From NCBI GenBank assembly GCA_034440175.1, contig JAWXBO010000217.1, forward strand, positions 1-7,243: a stretch of DNA of 7,243 nt, written 5' to 3'. Positions 4,090 through 7,243 of this stretch are shown here, piece after piece. A program made the position numbers and the translations under genes. Every line of letters starts with the position of its first letter. The first letter of the stretch is position 1. The notes beneath the pieces were generated by a model. That model was not told the origin of the DNA. It searched no databases and saw nothing but the letters and a program-made list of their open reading frames with translations. The stretch is from SZUA-430 sp034440175. GTDB lineage: Bacteria > Pseudomonadota > Alphaproteobacteria > Micropepsales > Micropepsaceae.

Positions 4090-6003
4090 TCATTCCCCCG
4101 CCGCCACCACCGCCGCAGGTTGCGCCCGGGCGATCTCGGGATTGACGGCAGGGTCGGCTTCGACTTCCGCCAGCTTCTCGCGCGCCGCTGCCGCTTCGCG
4201 TTGCCGGTTCCACATTGCAGCGTAAGCCCCATTTTTGGCCAGCAACTCGCCGTGCTTGCCGCGCTCGATGATGCGGCCCTGATCCAGCACCAAAATCTCA
4301 TCGGCGTCGACCACCGTCGAAAGCCGGTGCGCGATCACCAGCGTCGTGCGATTGCGCGACACTTCTTTCAGAGCCGACTGAATCTCGCGCTCCGTATGCG
4401 TATCGAGCGCCGACGTCGCCTCGTCCAAAAGTAAAATGGGCGGGTTCTTCAGAATCGTCCGCGCGATCGCAACGCGCTGCTTCTCGCCACCGGAAAGCTT
4501 TAACCCCCGCTCGCCGACCATCGACTGAAACCCATCCGGCAACTGGCGGATGAAGGGTTCAATCTGCGCCAGCCGCGCCGCCTGCTCGATGTCTTCATCG
4601 CTGGCGCCGATGCGGCCATACTTGATGTTGTAGCGGATCGTGTCGTTGAACAGCACAGTGTCCTGGGGCACGATCCCAATCGCCGCGCGCACGGAATCCT
4701 GTGCCACGTCGCGAATGTCTTGTCCGTCGATCATGACCCGCCCCGACTTGATTTCATAGAACCGGTACAAAATACGCGATATCGTCGACTTGCCCGCCCC
4801 CGATGGCCCAACGACCGCAACGGTCTTTCCGGCAGGCACTGTAAAGCTCACGCCCTTCAGGATCGTGCGCTCAGGCTCATAGGCAAACACCACATCTTCG
4901 AAGCGGATCTCACCGCCTGAGATTTTTACATCCGGCGCGCCGGGCTTGTCCTTCACTTCCGGCGGCACATTCAACACGTCGAACATCTTCTCCATGTCGA
5001 TGAGCGCCTGATTGATCTCGCGGTAAACCGTACCCAACAAATTCAGCGGCACGTACAACTGTGTGAGAAATCCATTGACGACAACAAGATCGCCCAACGT
5101 CATCATGCTCAGCGAAATGTGATACGCCGCCAGACACATCACAGCGACCAAACCGACTGTAATAATCGCTGCTTGCCCGGCATTCAGCACCGACAATGAC
5201 ATCTGCGACTTTTCCGACGCATCCGCATAACGCACCATCGCACTGTCATAGCGATTGGCCTCGTGGCCTTCGTTGTTGAAGTACTTCACCGTTTCATAGT
5301 TCAGCAAACTGTCAACGGCCTTGGTATTGGCCTCGGTGTCGCTGTCGTTCATCTGACGGCGAATTTCCGTCCGCCACGACGTCACGCGTATTGTGAACAC
5401 GCCATACACAACTACGGTGACGATGGTAATCGCCACATAGCCCCAGTGATAGACCCATAGCAGATAGCCGCAAACGAGCACCAGTTCGAGAATGGTCGGC
5501 GCAATTGAAAACAAAACATAAAAGAGCAGAACGTCGATGCCCTTGGTGCCGCGCTCAATCACCCGCGTCAGCCCCCCGGTCTTGCGCTCAAGGTGGAAGC
5601 GCAACGACAAGGCGTGGATGTGCCGGAACGTCCGCCCGGCAACGGTACGCACCGCGTTGTACACGGCTTTGGCGGCAATCGCATCGCGCAGCTGCGCAAA
5701 GCCCTGCATCAAGATACGCGCGACGCCATAGGCAACGATAAAGGCAATTGCCACGCCAACAGCCTGCACGGCCTCGCCGCTGCCGCCCAGCGCATCGACC
5801 GCCGCGCCGTAGAACAATGGAAAAGAAAGCGTGGCGACCTTTGCCAACACCAACGCCACCATCGCGATAACGATGCGCACTTTCAGATCAGTGCGGCCAT
5901 CCGGCCAAAGATACGGAACAATTGCCTTGATGGGGCCGAAGCGGCTCATGCCCTTTTGAGCATCGCCCGCACTCACTGTTGATCGTCCTGGAGAAGGTGC
6001 CAT
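4090..6003 (-). CDS. atm1: Atm1-type ABC exporter (ABCB7/HMT1 family), permease fused to ATPase
   Basis: The 637-residue half-transporter, active as a homodimer in the inner membrane, has six predicted membrane helices between about 40 and 320 and a nucleotide-binding domain at 364-600. All ATPase motifs are intact: Walker A GPSGAGKST (399-407), Q-loop VPQD (445-448, Gln447), signature LSGGEKQR (503-510), Walker B ILLLDE (523-528), D-loop SALD (531-534) and switch His559 in IAHRLS. LNYETVKYFNNEGHE (234-248), LRFHLERKTGGLTRVIERGTKG (134-155) and YREINQALIDMEKMF (327-341) are the Atm1/HMT1 signature region; in that family these residues line a glutathione-binding pocket. Known members export glutathione-linked sulfur or metal compounds and support iron-sulfur homeostasis or heavy-metal tolerance; the exact substrate here is inference. 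The start at 6003 has AAGGGA five bases upstream; Met19 is an alternative. A polar Ala/Glu-rich tail follows residue 600. It lies 55 bp behind the LysM gene with no terminator between, so they are probably co-transcribed. Confidence 0.9.
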   Translation of the reverse strand: MAPSPGRSTVSAGDAQKGMSRFGPIKAIVPYLWPDGRTDLKVRIVIAMVALVLAKVATLSFPLFYGAAVDALGGSGEAVQAVGVAIAFIVAYGVARILMQGFAQLRDAIAAKAVYNAVRTVAGRTFRHIHALSLRFHLERKTGGLTRVIERGTKGIDVLLFYVLFSIAPTILELVLVCGYLLWVYHWGYVAITIVTVVVYGVFTIRVTSWRTEIRRQMNDSDTEANTKAVDSLLNYETVKYFNNEGHEANRYDSAMVRYADASEKSQMSLSVLNAGQAAIITVGLVAVMCLAAYHISLSMMTLGDLVVVNGFLTQLYVPLNLLGTVYREINQALIDMEKMFDVLNVPPEVKDKPGAPDVKISGGEIRFEDVVFAYEPERTILKGVSFTVPAGKTVAVVGPSGAGKSTISRILYRFYEIKSGRVMIDGQDIRDVAQDSVRAAIGIVPQDTVLFNDTIRYNIKYGRIGASDEDIEQAARLAQIEPFIRQLPDGFQSMVGERGLKLSGGEKQRVAIARTILKNPPILLLDEATSALDTHTEREIQSALKEVSRNRTTLVIAHRLSTVVDADEILVLDQGRIIERGKHGELLAKNGAYAAMWNRQREAAAAREKLAEVEADPAVNPEIARAQPAAVVAAGE

Positions 6004-6058
6004 GGCGATCCCTTACGCCATACACAATGCAAGTTCCAGAAAAACTGTCTGCCTAACC

Positions 6059-7090
6059 CTATCCCGGAAGCACCAAATTATGACCCGCATAAATCATGTC
6101 GGGGTCGCTGATCTTGCCTTTGTTGGCGGCATAGATTGCCCGCCACTTCGTGCCGCTGCCGTAATGGCGCTTTGCGATCCGCCACAGACTATCACCGCCG
6201 CGAATGGTAATCACCGCGCCGCTCGCCTGTTGGGAGTCATCCGCCGCAAGTTTCGCTGCCGGCAGCTTAAAGGGCACGTGCGCTTCATCGAGGGCAACGC
6301 CCGCAGCACTTATCAGCTTGAGCGTGACTTTCGATGAATCTTTGCCGGTGGCGTTTTGAACATCCATCGACCACTGGCCACGCGCGTCAACAATCGTTTC
6401 ACCTGCGCGTGCATTGTTGAGCGCAGCCTTGATCGTTGCGCCGGGATCTGCTCTGCCGGTGAACACGGCATGCCCATCGGGTCCGGATGACACGTTTCCG
6501 ACGATAAGCCCGATCACGGGGTCGCCGCTCTTTGTCTGATCAGGTGCCGGCGCATTGTTCGCAACCGCCAACAATGTGATGCGAGCCAATCCGCTACTGC
6601 TGGTGGCAGGACTGACCAGGGCGCGCTTTGGCCCCGCAACAATTTTCCCCGTTTTACCCTTGGCGGAAATGTTGAGATCGAATTCCTGGTGCACCGGAGG
6701 AATTTTGAGTTCAATCGACCAATTGCCTCTGCCGTCCGCAACGGCATTTCCAAGCGCCTTACCATCACGGGCGATCACCACATCATCGCCAGGCGTTGCG
6801 GTTCCGGTAAACGACGCACGCCCCTTGTAATCCATGCCCGCTGTTTCAAATGACGGCGCTGCCCCACCGACGGCGCCGCTCAGGACCTCCTGCGTGCTCG
6901 AAGCTTCAGCCGGCTCGTCGCCATTCAGGATCGAGGTGACAACCGTGTCCTTCATGTCTGCTGGCAAATCACCCAGCGGAACCGTCGTACGTGCCTCTGC
7001 ATCCGATTTCGCGGAGTGATTTCGCGTGACCGCAAATATCAACGTGGAGATCAAAAACATGAGTGCCAGAATTACAATGACGCGCGCCAT
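6059..7090 (-). CDS. Membrane-anchored LysM-domain protein with two Ig-like repeats
   Basis: The 343-residue protein is probably an envelope protein that binds peptidoglycan. MARVIVILALMFLISTLIFAV (1-21) is a single uncleaved signal anchor, leaving the rest in the periplasm. Two related Ig-like modules follow: ASFTGTATPGDDVVIARDG ... GRGNWSIEL (about 92-128) and AVFTGRADPGATIKAALNN ... ARGQWSMDV (about 208-244). They share the [AS]xFTGxAxPG start and the RGxWS strand. The C-terminal LysM (about 294-343) shows ITIRGGDSLWRIAKRHYG, WRAIYAANK and the closing IYAGHNLVLPG, a standard peptidoglycan-binding LysM. Low-complexity Ala/Ser linkers join the modules. Similar Ig-LysM proteins are common in Hyphomicrobiales. 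AGGA stands 13 bases before the ATG at 7090 and 4 before an in-frame TTG at 7099, neither ideal, so the start may be nine bases longer. It lies upstream of, and probably in an operon with, the ABC exporter. Confidence 0.82.
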   Translation of the reverse strand: MARVIVILALMFLISTLIFAVTRNHSAKSDAEARTTVPLGDLPADMKDTVVTSILNGDEPAEASSTQEVLSGAVGGAAPSFETAGMDYKGRASFTGTATPGDDVVIARDGKALGNAVADGRGNWSIELKIPPVHQEFDLNISAKGKTGKIVAGPKRALVSPATSSSGLARITLLAVANNAPAPDQTKSGDPVIGLIVGNVSSGPDGHAVFTGRADPGATIKAALNNARAGETIVDARGQWSMDVQNATGKDSSKVTLKLISAAGVALDEAHVPFKLPAAKLAADDSQQASGAVITIRGGDSLWRIAKRHYGSGTKWRAIYAANKGKISDPDMIYAGHNLVLPG

Positions 7091-7144
7091 ATCAGCCAAA
7101 TATTCCTATCAAAGCCGGATCACCATTTTAGTCGCACACACCGC

Positions 7145-7160
7145 TGCCGCAATTGCGGCA
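7145..7160. promoter_or_regulatory. Perfect 16-bp palindrome TGCCGCAATTGCGGCA
   Basis: The sequence equals its own reverse complement over 16 bases. It lies between the end of the cytochrome-c-like gene and the start of the LysM gene. As RNA it would give a 6-bp GC stem with an AATT loop, but no T-run follows on the minus strand, so it is a poor intrinsic terminator. It may be an operator for the LysM gene or a processing/attenuation hairpin. A TTGACA in the minus orientation lies beside it (7169-7174). Confidence 0.5.
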
Positions 7161-7182
7161 TGACCGGCTGTCAACAAGTTCG

Positions 7183-7243
7183 TTAGTGTTGATTTAGCGA
7201 CTTCAGATAGAGCGCAATTGCCCGCCGGTCTTCGCTTGTGAGG
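7183..7243 (-). CDS. Probable cytochrome c family protein, C-terminal fragment
   Basis: The minus-strand frame enters from the right edge and ends at TAA (7183-7185), giving 19 residues, LTSEDRRAIALYLKSLNQH. The pattern LTxEDxxAIAxYLKSL is the usual C-terminal helix of class I cytochrome c domains, as in periplasmic c-type cytochromes and the cytochrome subunits of alcohol and aldehyde dehydrogenases. The heme motif CxxCH would lie outside the window, so the call rests on this helix alone. It has the same orientation as the LysM and ABC genes and ends about 90 bp before the LysM start. Confidence 0.6.
   Translation of the reverse strand, partial: LTSEDRRAIALYLKSLNQH

Noticed and set aside
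3858..4301. 147-codon minus-strand frame overlapping the end of the ABC exporter
   Set aside because: Its upper part is the ABC gene read in another frame; Arg/Ser-rich with no domain or start signal.
7146..7174. Sigma-70 promoter for the LysM gene from the minus-strand TTGACA at 7169-7174
   Set aside because: At 16-18 bp spacing the -10 position is GC-rich (TGCGGC region); no acceptable hexamer is present.
1..7243. CRISPR array, tRNA or rRNA genes
   Set aside because: No regularly spaced repeats with unique spacers, and no tRNA arm motifs or rRNA signature sequences, were seen.

Overview
The window looks like a piece of an alphaproteobacterial chromosome, probably Hyphomicrobiales (Rhizobiales). 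The evidence is moderate: an Atm1-type exporter, a cytochrome c tail of alphaproteobacterial style, an IS630-family transposase end, and a GTTC-N7-GTTC site, which is the LexA operator known from this class. I cannot name a genus.

The left third (1-2633) is accessory DNA. It opens with the last 32 codons of an IS630-family transposase (1-99). Next comes a set of genes that together read as a diversity-generating retroelement (DGR): a membrane-anchored protein with a C-terminal FGE-sulfatase / C-type-lectin-fold domain (27-1685, the variable protein), a four-helix-bundle Avd protein (1760-2173), and the N-terminal 40% or so of a DGR reverse transcriptase (2157-2633). The last part of the variable protein carries a textbook trace of adenine mutagenesis: ten codons that can each be derived from AAC or AAT by changing only the adenines, set in otherwise ordinary sequence. 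No template repeat is visible. The reverse transcriptase stops just after its first catalytic aspartate motif, so it lacks the YxDD motif. The element therefore looks like a fossil that diversified its target in the past but cannot now do so on its own. The insertion sequence appears to have removed the natural start of the variable-protein gene.

The middle (2634-4089) is gene-poor. It holds one secreted thermonuclease-like gene on the minus strand (2699-3160), which seems to lack the usual C-terminal helix. About 930 bp follow with no convincing gene. That stretch contains a perfect palindrome (3545-3561), a consensus-like promoter overlapped by an exact alphaproteobacterial LexA box (3610-3640) with no recognisable gene behind it, and a cluster of short GACAC/GTGTC repeats (3820-3965). 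It looks like a scrap-yard of rearrangement between the DGR and the conserved block.

The right part (4090-7243) is ordinary chromosomal DNA, all on the minus strand and probably one transcription unit in the order cytochrome c tail (7183-7243, partial), LysM-domain membrane protein with two Ig-like repeats (6059-7090), Atm1-type ABC exporter (4090-6003). The LysM protein is likely an envelope protein that binds peptidoglycan. The ABC protein is a full inner-membrane half-transporter with every ATPase motif intact.
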